Part shown: piece by piece, positions 35,238-43,387 of the stretch
Layout: every line of letters begins with the position of its first letter
Numbering within the stretch: the stretch's first letter is position 1
Made by a program: the position numbers and the translations under genes
Source of the DNA: Thermoguttaceae bacterium
Lineage (GTDB): Bacteria > Planctomycetota > Planctomycetia > Pirellulales > Thermoguttaceae
Direction: 5' to 3'
DNA: 55,909 bases
NCBI GenBank assembly: GCA_029975295.1
Contig: JARKPK010000001.1
Coordinates: 1-55,909, forward strand
The notes under the pieces: model-generated
What the model saw: the letters and a program-made list of their open reading frames with translations, nothing else
What the model was told of the DNA's origin: nothing
The model's database searches: none

Positions 35238-36941
35238 ATGAGAATCACTCGTTGCTGGATGACTGCGTGTATTGCCGCCCTTGCCGGATGGTGCCTGCTG
35301 GGGTCGTTCGGCGCCGGCAGCGCCGCGGCCGACATCTGTTGCCCGACCGTGGTGTGCAGCGGGCCGGAGTACAAACTCGTTCATCAATGGGTGTACGACC
35401 AGCGCGAGGTGACGGCCTACCGTGTGGAGTACGAGACCGTCTATGAAGAGCGGCCCGTAACCACGTACAAGCCGGTATGGGAAACGCAGACGCGCGAGTT
35501 GCGTTACACGGTGGCTCGCCCGGTGGTGGAAACGAGCACCCGCGAAGAGCGCTACACGGTAACGCGACCCGTTTACGAGACCCAGATTCGCGACTACAGC
35601 TACAATGTCGTCCGCTATGTAACCGAAACGGCGGAGCGAGAAGAAACCTACAAGGTGCTTCGGCCGATCATCGAGACGGCCGAGCGCGAAGAGGTGTACA
35701 CGGTGCTTCGCCCGGTGGTGGAAACAGCCGAGCGCGAAGAGGTTTATACCGTAATGCGTCCGGTGTGCGAAACGGTGTATCAGCCGCGGTACCACACGGT
35801 GATGCAGCCGGTGGTGACCTGCCGCACGCAACTGGTCGATCAAGGGGGCTTCGCCGAGCAGATGGTGCTCAGGCCGGGACTGCCGGCCAACCGTTTGCGT
35901 TGGCAGCCGGCGCATACGGCGGTCGATCCGATGACGGGCCTGCCCGTGTATCAACGGGGAGGGTTGTATTGGGAGCAAACCCAGCGCGGCCGCTACGAAG
36001 TGCAGCGGGTTTGGCAGCCGAACGTGGTCGCTCAGCAGGTGGAACAGGTGCAATACGTGCCGCAGACGGTGGCCGAGCAGGTTCCGGTGCAGGTCACCCG
36101 GTACCAGCCGGAGCAAGTGGTTCGCCGCGTCCCGTACACGGTGCAACGGATGGTCGAAGAGCGTCAAGTGCGCCGCGTTCCCTATACCGTTCAGCGGATG
36201 GTCGAAGAGGTTCAGGTGCGCCGCGTTCCCTACACGGTCAGCCGGCCGGTGGTCGAGCGGGTCGAGAACAAGGTGCCGGTGCAGGTTTGCCGCATGGTGA
36301 CGGAAGAACACGTCCGCCCGGTGGAAGTGCGGTCGATGAAGATGGTGTATGAGGAGCGGGTGGATCAGCAGCCCGTCCATGTTTGCCGCATGGTGGCCGT
36401 GGAAGAAACCGTTCGCGTTCCTCGCGTGGTGCAAAAGGTGACGCCGGTGACCTACACGCAGTACACGCCGCGATTGGTGTGCGCCCGGATTCCGTTGGAC
36501 GCCTGCGGCAACCCGATCGCGGACCCGATGCCGGCGTCCGATTCGCTTTTGCAGCCCGTATTGCAGCCCGAACTGAGCAACCCGGCGCCCCGCAACGCGC
36601 CTACGCCGGCCAAAAAGGCGGCGGAGACAGACCTGCCCGCCCCGCCGACGCCGGGCGCCGATTCGGGCGCACGTTCGGCCTTCTCGGTGCCGCGCACAGG
36701 AACAGCGGCAGGCTCCGAATCGGCCGCTGCTTCGGCGGAGAAGCCCCAAACGGGCGCGCCCGCTTCGGCCGGCGCCGCCGAAACCCCGGCATCGGCCGGG
36801 GCCGGCAATGCGACCGCTCCGGCGCCCAGTCCGCCTGCCGGCATGAGCCCGGCGCCCTCGCCCGCGGCGCCTTCGGCAACGGCAAAGCCATTCAGCCTGA
36901 AGGATCCCTATCCCGCTCTGCTTGTGCCGCCGAAGCCGTAG
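35238..36941 (+). CDS. Secreted YTV-repeat protein (planctomycete cell-surface type)
   Basis: A 567-residue exported protein. The signal peptide is MRITRCWMTACIAALAGWCLL followed by GSFGAGSAAA. Residues 40-190 are tandem repeats of about 16 residues, such as ETAEREEVYTVLRPVV, in at least five copies. Residues 270-390 hold a second repeat block of about 14-16 residues with RRVPYTVQRMVEE. The repeated YTV tripeptide is the hallmark of the planctomycete YTV family, known from cell-wall proteins of Rhodopirellula. Cys residues occur near the N-terminus (DICCPTVVCSG) and as VCRM. A Pro/Ala-rich tail ends the chain. GGGGGAG lies seven bases before the ATG at 35238 but only one before the ATG at 35232, so 35238 is preferred. 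Confidence 0.88.
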   Translation: MRITRCWMTACIAALAGWCLLGSFGAGSAAADICCPTVVCSGPEYKLVHQWVYDQREVTAYRVEYETVYEERPVTTYKPVWETQTRELRYTVARPVVETSTREERYTVTRPVYETQIRDYSYNVVRYVTETAEREETYKVLRPIIETAEREEVYTVLRPVVETAEREEVYTVMRPVCETVYQPRYHTVMQPVVTCRTQLVDQGGFAEQMVLRPGLPANRLRWQPAHTAVDPMTGLPVYQRGGLYWEQTQRGRYEVQRVWQPNVVAQQVEQVQYVPQTVAEQVPVQVTRYQPEQVVRRVPYTVQRMVEERQVRRVPYTVQRMVEEVQVRRVPYTVSRPVVERVENKVPVQVCRMVTEEHVRPVEVRSMKMVYEERVDQQPVHVCRMVAVEETVRVPRVVQKVTPVTYTQYTPRLVCARIPLDACGNPIADPMPASDSLLQPVLQPELSNPAPRNAPTPAKKAAETDLPAPPTPGADSGARSAFSVPRTGTAAGSESAAASAEKPQTGAPASAGAAETPASAGAGNATAPAPSPPAGMSPAPSPAAPSATAKPFSLKDPYPALLVPPKP

Positions 36942-37072
36942 CGTTCCACAGTTCGACGCTGCCGCAAATTCAGCCGATCTCAGGCTCGGGACGCGGCGCT
37001 TGTCACTCGTCAATCGCGTGTCTTCGGCAAGAGGCCGCGTTCGGGCGCAATGCGTCGGGCATCGGCGCCGGG

Positions 37073-38821
37073 TCACTTCGTTTGCAGCGGAATCACGCCG
37101 TCCCAGCCGGGCGGCGGAGTGCGGTTGTGCTGGACGATGGCCGCGGTCAGGAAGTCTTTGGCTTGATCGGCGGCCGGAATCCGTTGCAGTTTGTCGAGCG
37201 CTTCCGACCATCGTGACGCAAGGAACGCGTCGAGAGCCGACTCGTAGATGGCGAGGTGCTCGTCGGCAAGGGGCGATTCCGGGCCGGCAGGCGGAAGCAG
37301 CTCGCTGACTTCCATCGCCGTCTCCACGCCGTAGGGCCGAACGACGGCCAAACGCCGCACGCGGGCAACCTCGACCGGAACGTCGCGCCGCACTTCGGCC
37401 GCCGTGGCCCGATCGATGAGAATCGGCGCCCGCAGCAGCTTGGTCATCCCTTCCAATCTCGATGCGAGATTGACGACCGGACCGAAGACGGTGACCTTCA
37501 CCTGATCGACCGTGCCGATCTTGCCGGCCACGGCGCGGCCCGCCGCGATCCCGATGCCTGCCCGAAAGCCGGCCGTGGCGTCGAACTGGCGTCGGATGGC
37601 CAGCGCGGCCACAGTGGCGCGGACGGCCATGTCGGGCTGCGGCAACGGCCATCCCCAGAAGCCCATCGCCGCATCGCCCTGAAAATCGCCGACAACGCCG
37701 CCCTGTTCGCGGATTTGCCGAGTGGCCACCCCCAACGCATTGCTCACCCGATGGAGCAAGCCCATCAGGTCGCGCGCCTGGCGTTCCGACTCGCGCGAGA
37801 ATCCCCGCAGGTCGCAGAACATCACGCACACATCGGTTTCCCGCGGCGCGAGCACTTCGTCGGGATCTTGGCTCATCAGCGTGTCGAGAACCACGGGCGA
37901 GAAGAACGGGCTGAGCGTGGCGTGGCGGTGTTCGAGCAGCCGCATTTGCCGAAGCGCGCCGAGCATGGCGGCCGCCAACTCGGTGAACTTCACGTCCTCG
38001 CGCAAGTCAGTCGGATCGGTCGAGTGGCGCGATGCCGTTTCGGCTGCGAACCGGCCGGCCACATACAGCGCCCACGGCGCGCCGGCGCCGCCCACCGGAG
38101 TGCAGAACGCCCAATCGTACTGCTCGCTGGCCGTGAAGCTTTGCGCCGCTGGCGACGCCGGGCCGCGCCACACGTGCAGAACGCTTTGGCCGCGCGCAAT
38201 CGCCTCGCGGATCAAGCCGACGCTGGGCCGAAAGTCGTCGGCCACGGCCAAACGCTGATCCCACTGCAACACCTTGGGAGCGGCAGGCGTTTGCCGGTCG
38301 GCCGCCACCACGGCCGCGGCGTCGGCCCGCGGCACGCCGGCCAACAACATGCTTACCAGCCGCACGCACAGTTCGCTTTCGCCCGCCGCGCCGCTAATCA
38401 CCTCGGGCAACCGCGACAGAACTTCGAGCCGGTGGTCGGGATGCCGGAAGGGGATTTGCTTGAGGTACTGGGCGCTGAAGGCCTGCTCGCGCAAGGGCGC
38501 GGGCAAATCGGCCGAAACGTCGGCACGCTGATCGGCCAGCGTGAAGGTCGTTTCGCCGACGACGAAATGCTCGCCCGGACCGATGGCGAACCGATCCGCC
38601 TCGCGGCCCGAATAGAAAACCGGATTGCGCGCCTCGGGCAAGCGAACAACTTCCAAACGCCGCCCATTCCATTGCATCATCACATGCCGCCGCGAAACGG
38701 CTGCGTCCCACGGGACGGCCCAGTTGCCCGCGGTTCGGCCGAGAACCACGGCATGGTCGGCGGGCAAGCTCCGCCGCCAACGCTGCTGCAACTCGGGGCC
38801 TTGAGCGATCAGATCGGGCAT
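37073..38821 (-). CDS. FHA-GAF-like-class III nucleotide cyclase
   Basis: A 582-residue cytoplasmic signalling protein. An N-terminal FHA domain (about 20-100) has Gly-Arg at 28-29 and SRRH at 43-46, the phosphothreonine-binding signature. A GAF-like region (about 130-290) follows. The class III adenylate/guanylate cyclase domain starts with VCVMFCDLRGFSRESE (metal-binding Asp337), continues with GDFQGDAAMGFWG (Asp383) and TVFGPVVNLASRLEG with transition-state Asn451 and Arg455. The residue that usually sets purine specificity (Asp or Thr) is Pro448. A short helical C-terminus follows. The ATG at 38821 begins the FHA region; the open frame upstream overlaps the kinase gene in another frame. 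It lies 95 bases after the kinase gene on the same strand, so both are probably one operon. Confidence 0.88.
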   Translation of the reverse strand: MPDLIAQGPELQQRWRRSLPADHAVVLGRTAGNWAVPWDAAVSRRHVMMQWNGRRLEVVRLPEARNPVFYSGREADRFAIGPGEHFVVGETTFTLADQRADVSADLPAPLREQAFSAQYLKQIPFRHPDHRLEVLSRLPEVISGAAGESELCVRLVSMLLAGVPRADAAAVVAADRQTPAAPKVLQWDQRLAVADDFRPSVGLIREAIARGQSVLHVWRGPASPAAQSFTASEQYDWAFCTPVGGAGAPWALYVAGRFAAETASRHSTDPTDLREDVKFTELAAAMLGALRQMRLLEHRHATLSPFFSPVVLDTLMSQDPDEVLAPRETDVCVMFCDLRGFSRESERQARDLMGLLHRVSNALGVATRQIREQGGVVGDFQGDAAMGFWGWPLPQPDMAVRATVAALAIRRQFDATAGFRAGIGIAAGRAVAGKIGTVDQVKVTVFGPVVNLASRLEGMTKLLRAPILIDRATAAEVRRDVPVEVARVRRLAVVRPYGVETAMEVSELLPPAGPESPLADEHLAIYESALDAFLASRWSEALDKLQRIPAADQAKDFLTAAIVQHNRTPPPGWDGVIPLQTK

Positions 38822-38916
38822 GGCTGGGCGACTCACGGGGAATCGGAAAACGGGCAGAACTCGGGCCGCCGGCCGGCATGGGCGACGGCGCGGCGGCGGC
38901 GGACGGCCGCAGCCGG

Positions 38917-41031
38917 TCACGGCGGTTTCGGCAACCGCGAGGCGGGCTTGGTCAACCGCACGGCCAGCGCCCAAAGCCCCCACAGCAGCGTAATCACCAA
39001 CACAAAGGCCGCGATGCCGTGGACGATCAATTGCCTCCGCAGGCGGGAAATCGTTTCTCCGATCGCCGCCTGATGATCCTCTTGCACTACGACCATCCAA
39101 CCCGACGGCTCGCCGCGAACCAAAATCGGGGCGGCCTGCGCGATCCAATGACGATCGAAATCCTCGCCGTCCGGGTCGTCGGCCAGCGGGTCGTGATAAT
39201 GGGCGGCCGAGGGGGCCGACGGTTCCAGCGGAAGCTGCTCCACCTCGACGCAACGGCCGCGAAAGCGGTCGGGCACTCGGCCCTCGTTGGCCAACAGACG
39301 GTCGTACAACGGGTGTTGCAGCACCAGCCCTTGGTGATCGCCCGCCCGTCCGTCGATCAACGCGGCGAACTGCCGTTCGCCCTGGCGAAGCGCGAGCAAG
39401 CGGCCCACTTCAACCGTCATCGCCACCACGCCGAGAAAGTTCGTTCCCTCGCGGTCTTCGAAGATCGGCGCGGAAATCGCCACAATCCAGCGGCCGGTGG
39501 CTTGCGACCGAAACACCGCCGATAGATGCGGCTTGCCGAGCTGATGCCCCGGCGGCGGCCGCCACGTCGGCGCTTCGTCGCGCAGCCCGCCGTGGAAGTA
39601 GCTTCGCCAGCCGAACGCCCGGCCGATGGTCGAGCCCTCGGGCACCCGCGCCGTGGAAATGCCGCGGGCGTCGCAGACGAACCAGCTCGACGCCTCTTCG
39701 CCGTCGGGACGCATCGCGTCGGGAATGATTTCGTCGAACAGTTCCTGAATCGCCTTGCGCTCGGGTTGATTGCGGAACTCCTCGGCAAGCTGCTCCGCCT
39801 CGGCCGCCGGAAGATCCGGCGCATTGAGCCGTTGGGCCAACGACTCGAACCGTTCTTGCGCCCGGGCCGCCAACAACAACTCGCGGAGCGAACGCGATCG
39901 CGAAACCCGCTCGACGGCCTCGAACCGCCGCTCCAGCTCGTTGGCGGCCGTACGCGCCACATACTGCGCGGCAAAGGCGTTGCTCTGCACGGCGCGGGCC
40001 GTCAAAGCCGCGTCGGACTGCCTCAGCGTTGTGCGGAAACCGACCCAAGCGAACCAAAGCACCACGGCCAGAAGCAACGCCGGGCCGATCGCCCCCAGCA
40101 CGATCAGCGGGCGCAAGGCGCGGCGGGCCGCGCGGGCCCGAAGGGCCTCGAGCACGGCCTGCACGTTGGGAAACCGCCGGTCGGGCGACTTGGCCAAGCA
40201 GCGGTCGATGATGTCGGCCAAGGGGCGATCCACTCCGGGAACCCGCCGGTGGTCCGAAGGCGGCGGCGTCTCGGCAATCATCGCCCGGTACGCAGCCAGC
40301 CGCTCGCGCAATTCGCCCGTGTCCGAAAACTGCTCCTCGCGTTCGGGCGAGCAATAGGGCGGGCGGCCGGTCAGCATCGAATAGAGCAAGGCCCCCAAAG
40401 CGTAAACATCCCAGCGGGCATCGGGAACGGCGTCGAGGTCGGCCTGCTCCGGCGCCATGTAGAACAGCGTGCCCAAGGCCGGCGCCTGCTCGTGCGACAA
40501 TCGCGACTGCCCGAAATCGGCCAACCGTGGTTTGTCGTCTTGATCCAACAGAATGTTGGCCGGCTTCAAGTCGCAGTGCAACACGCCTTTGTTATGCGCG
40601 TGAACCAAACCGATCGCGGTCTCTTCAAACAATCGCACCGCCTGATCAACCGGCAACGGACCGTCGGCCAGCCGCTGAGCCAGCGAACCGCGCTCGACGT
40701 ACTCCATGATGTAGTACGGAGGCTCGGCATCCCAACCCACGCCCACGAGTTGCACCACATAACGGTCGGCGTAAAGAAACGCCAGCTTCTCCACCTCGCG
40801 GCTCAACAGCGACCAATCGAGCCCGCCGCGATGGGCATAGAACTTGATCGCCACGCGGCGGCCGGTGTTTCGCTCGACGGCCACCCACACTTCGCCGTAG
40901 GCGCCGCCGCCGAGAAAATGTTCGACGTCGTAGCCGGGCACCGAAGTCGGCGGTTGCCCGCGCTTCAGGCTCAACTCGCGCGCTCGCTGACGCTGTGGCT
41001 GATCTTGAGCTTCGGTCAGATCACTGCTCAT
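38917..41031 (-). CDS. Transmembrane Ser/Thr protein kinase with external Cache-like sensor domain
   Basis: A 704-residue Hanks-type kinase. Kinase motifs: GGGAYGEVWVA (about 41-51), Lys63 in VAIKFY, the catalytic loop HCDLKPANI (Asp154), DFGQSRL (172-178) and MAPEQ. The Arg before the catalytic Asp is Cys, so it is a non-RD kinase. A first transmembrane helix (about 308-332) leads to a large extracytoplasmic region (about 335-665) with the layout of a double Cache domain: SWFVCDARGISTARVPEGSTIGRAFGWRSYFHGG, then AVFRSQATGRWIVAISAPIFEDREGTNFLGVVAMTVEV. A second helix (about 668-691) returns inside. It would sense a small external ligand and phosphorylate internal targets; the adjacent FHA-cyclase is the obvious candidate. 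The ATG at 41031 precedes the conserved N-terminus. Confidence 0.9.
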   Translation of the reverse strand: MSSDLTEAQDQPQRQRARELSLKRGQPPTSVPGYDVEHFLGGGAYGEVWVAVERNTGRRVAIKFYAHRGGLDWSLLSREVEKLAFLYADRYVVQLVGVGWDAEPPYYIMEYVERGSLAQRLADGPLPVDQAVRLFEETAIGLVHAHNKGVLHCDLKPANILLDQDDKPRLADFGQSRLSHEQAPALGTLFYMAPEQADLDAVPDARWDVYALGALLYSMLTGRPPYCSPEREEQFSDTGELRERLAAYRAMIAETPPPSDHRRVPGVDRPLADIIDRCLAKSPDRRFPNVQAVLEALRARAARRALRPLIVLGAIGPALLLAVVLWFAWVGFRTTLRQSDAALTARAVQSNAFAAQYVARTAANELERRFEAVERVSRSRSLRELLLAARAQERFESLAQRLNAPDLPAAEAEQLAEEFRNQPERKAIQELFDEIIPDAMRPDGEEASSWFVCDARGISTARVPEGSTIGRAFGWRSYFHGGLRDEAPTWRPPPGHQLGKPHLSAVFRSQATGRWIVAISAPIFEDREGTNFLGVVAMTVEVGRLLALRQGERQFAALIDGRAGDHQGLVLQHPLYDRLLANEGRVPDRFRGRCVEVEQLPLEPSAPSAAHYHDPLADDPDGEDFDRHWIAQAAPILVRGEPSGWMVVVQEDHQAAIGETISRLRRQLIVHGIAAFVLVITLLWGLWALAVRLTKPASRLPKPP

Positions 41032-41432
41032 CCGAAAGACCCTGCCGATCGAAATCGTCTGGCCCGTGGAGGCGCCCAATCGCGGCTCGCAAGGCGTCAT
41101 CGCCGCGGTAAGGGCGGGGCGACGAGCTTTCTGCTTTTCCCCCGGCCGAAGCGATCCCTCGGCGCATATCGTACACCAAATCACCCGCCGCGCGACCCGA
41201 CCCGGACGACGCAACTGCCGGCAGGCAAAGTTCGCGCCGGCGCCAAGCTTTTCGCGCTGCACCGCACTTCCTTGTGCCGCCGAAGAATCGATTGCGGATG
41301 GCGGACCCCAACTGTCTTTCTCGCAGCCTGTCCTTTAGGATATGCTATAGATCGCTCGGTGGCCGCATCGGCGGCGCCGGAAAACAGTGAGAGAGTTGCC
41401 GCCTCGCTCGTTCTCACCCCGATTGATAAACC
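41032..41432. other. Divergent intergenic region, kinase gene and nfeD-like gene
   Basis: A 401-base region that must drive the kinase/cyclase operon leftward and the NfeD-like gene rightward. A -10-like TATGCT lies at 41341-41346, with TTCTCG (three of six) at the -35 position, for the rightward gene. No operator or terminator was recognised. Confidence 0.3.
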
Positions 41433-42032
41433 ATGATGTGGGCTTGGGCAGTACTGTTGCTGATTCTCGGCCTCGGATTGGCCGTCATGGAAGTCTTCTT
41501 TGCTTCCGCGGGCATCCTCGGCTTTTTGGCGGCCGCGTCAATCATCGGCGCAGTCGTGCTGGGGTTTCAGTATGCTCCCGAGTTCGGCATTGGCCTAATG
41601 GTGGCCACGCTGGTCGGCCTGCCCGGTGTGGTGGTCGCCGCCTTCCGCTATTGGCCGCGGACCCGGCTGGGGCGCCGCGTGCTGCTGTCGGCCCCGCGCG
41701 AACAAGACGTGCTGCCCGACGAAGACGAGCGGCTTTGGCTGCGCAGCGTGGTGGGCAAACGCGGTCGGGCGAAGTGCAAGATGCTGCCCGGCGGCTTGGT
41801 CGTTGTCGAAGGCCGGACGGTCGAGGCCGTCAGCGAAGGCCAGCCGATCGAGGCGGGCGAGCCGGTCGTCGTCGTGCAGGTGCGCGGCAAGCGATTGGTC
41901 GTGCGGCCCGACACCGAACCGAACCCCCAGGCTGAAGACCCGCTCCGTCGCCCGATCGAAACGATTTTGGGCGAACCATTCCTTGCCGACGATGCGCCCG
42001 GCGAACCCGACGGCCCGCGCGGCGCGCACTAA
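41433..42032 (+). CDS. NfeD-like membrane protein
   Basis: A 199-residue protein with two or three N-terminal membrane helices (AVLLLILGLGLAVMEVFFASAGILGFLAAASIIGAVVLGF, then GLMVATLVGLPGVVVAAF). A cytoplasmic C-terminal OB-fold follows: VVGKRGRAKCKMLPGGLVVVEGRTVEAVSEGQPIEAGEPVVVVQVRGKRLVVRP, the typical NfeD C-terminal pattern. The final 35 residues are Pro/Glu/Asp-rich. NfeD proteins usually work with a stomatin/flotillin-like protein or a membrane serine protease; neither is adjacent here. Two ATGs in a row (41433, 41436) are equivalent; no Shine-Dalgarno is evident. Confidence 0.8.
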   Translation: MMWAWAVLLLILGLGLAVMEVFFASAGILGFLAAASIIGAVVLGFQYAPEFGIGLMVATLVGLPGVVVAAFRYWPRTRLGRRVLLSAPREQDVLPDEDERLWLRSVVGKRGRAKCKMLPGGLVVVEGRTVEAVSEGQPIEAGEPVVVVQVRGKRLVVRPDTEPNPQAEDPLRRPIETILGEPFLADDAPGEPDGPRGAH

Positions 42033-42227
42033 CGTCGCCGCCGTCGATGAGGATTCAAGCGTTGGCGGTCGGCCGCCCACCTTGGCGCAATCGCCAAGGC
42101 AAGCGAATCGCCCCGGCAAACGTTTTTGCCGCAGGCCAGAGCGGCGGCCGGTGCGAGCTGCCGCCGACTGCTCCGTCTTCCTTCCCATCATGCACTTCAT
42201 CGAACACAACAAAGAAAGGCCCGGCCG

Positions 42228-43226
42228 ATGACGCGAACGGCACTGTTGCTCGGCGTGGCTCTGTTTCTTTCCGCGGTGGGGTTTGCGAATCGGTTAGCGC
42301 CGGTTTCGGCGGCCGATGCCGGGGCAAACGTGCCGGACGTTGCAACAAACAAGCCGGCCGACACCGGCCCAACTGCCGATGCCGACACGGCCGCGGCCTC
42401 CGCGAGCGACCGCCCCATTGCCGCCGGCAAGAATGCGGAGGAGCCAACTCGGCCCGAACCGAATGCGGAAGCCGCCGCACAGAAGCCCGCCGCAGGAGAG
42501 CCGAAATCCGATTCGAAATCGCCCAAGCCGGCGGATTCGGCCGAGCCGCCAGCTTCGGACAAGCCAGCCGAGCCGCCGAAACCGGCCTATCATCCGACCG
42601 AGGCCTATCGGACGATCGAGCTGCGCGGCTGGAAGCTGCTGGTGCTCGACGAGCTGATGGAAAAACACCCACGCACCTGGGAGCAAACGCGAGAGGTGGT
42701 CGATGCTCAACTGCTGGGCATTGTGCGGATGGCGCCGCGCAAGGCCCTGGTGAAATTGCGGCAGATTCCCATCTGGATCGAGTACGCCAATCCCAAAGTG
42801 GCGTGCATGTGCTACCATCCATCGCGCCAGTGGCTGAGCAACAATGGGTTCAATCCAGAGAAGGCCGGGGCGGTCGAGTTGGGCAACTGCCGCGCGTTTC
42901 TCTCTTGGACCAAGGTTCAGCCGTGGATGGTGTTGCACGAATTGGCCCACGGCTATCATCACCGTTTTCTGCCCGGCGGCTACGAGAACAAAGAGATCGC
43001 CGCCGCGTACCGCCGCGCGATGGATGCCAAGCGTTACGAGGCCGTGCTCTACTACCACGGCGAGACAAAACGCGCCTACGCGGCCAACAACCCGCAAGAG
43101 TATTTCGCCGAGCTGACCGAGGCCTGGTTCGGCACGAACGACTTCTTCCCGTTCGTTCGGCCCGAGGTTCGCCGCCACGATCCCGAGGCCGCCGAACTGT
43201 TGGAACGCCTCTGGTCGGGCGAATAG
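42228..43226 (+). CDS. Secreted zinc metallopeptidase-like protein
   Basis: A 332-residue exported protein. The signal peptide is MTRTALLLGVALFLSAVGFA. Residues 30-125 are a Pro/Ala/Lys-rich linker. The folded domain (about 125-332) contains the zincin motif VLHELAHGYHH near residue 239, with His, Glu and His of HExxH, and about 60 residues on NPQEYFAELTEAWFG, where a Glu could be the third zinc ligand of a gluzincin. RQIPIWIEYANPKVACMCYHPS precedes it. The layout resembles the catalytic domain of anthrax lethal factor-like peptidases, though family assignment is tentative. GAAAGG lies about nine bases before the ATG at 42228. A strong terminator follows at 43291-43310. Confidence 0.8.
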   Translation: MTRTALLLGVALFLSAVGFANRLAPVSAADAGANVPDVATNKPADTGPTADADTAAASASDRPIAAGKNAEEPTRPEPNAEAAAQKPAAGEPKSDSKSPKPADSAEPPASDKPAEPPKPAYHPTEAYRTIELRGWKLLVLDELMEKHPRTWEQTREVVDAQLLGIVRMAPRKALVKLRQIPIWIEYANPKVACMCYHPSRQWLSNNGFNPEKAGAVELGNCRAFLSWTKVQPWMVLHELAHGYHHRFLPGGYENKEIAAAYRRAMDAKRYEAVLYYHGETKRAYAANNPQEYFAELTEAWFGTNDFFPFVRPEVRRHDPEAAELLERLWSGE

Positions 43227-43290
43227 GGGTGATCGCCGGGCAACGGTTGTTCTGCGACAATCGTTGTTCGCATCGAACCGATAAGTCGCT

Positions 43291-43310
43291 CCACGAAACG
43301 TGGCTTTTTT
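43291..43310 (+). terminator. Rho-independent terminator after the metallopeptidase gene
   Basis: A perfect 5-bp stem CCACG/CGTGG with an AAA loop (43291-43303) is followed by C and six T residues (43305-43310), 65 bases after the stop codon. It insulates the downstream DUF3800 gene from readthrough. Confidence 0.6.
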
Positions 43311-43387
43311 CACGAAATGATCGTGCAGTGTCGCGGTTTTTCCGATCGGGGCGACTGAAAAGACAAATGCTTTAGGACGACCGCCCG

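Noticed and set aside
34491-37829. 1112-codon minus-strand frame opposite the YTV gene
   Set aside because: His/Arg-rich repeats in its translation are the antisense image of the YTV repeats; it also spans a terminator and two gene boundaries.
39526-41436. 636-codon plus-strand frame opposite the kinase gene
   Set aside because: It is antisense to an unmistakable kinase with all catalytic motifs.
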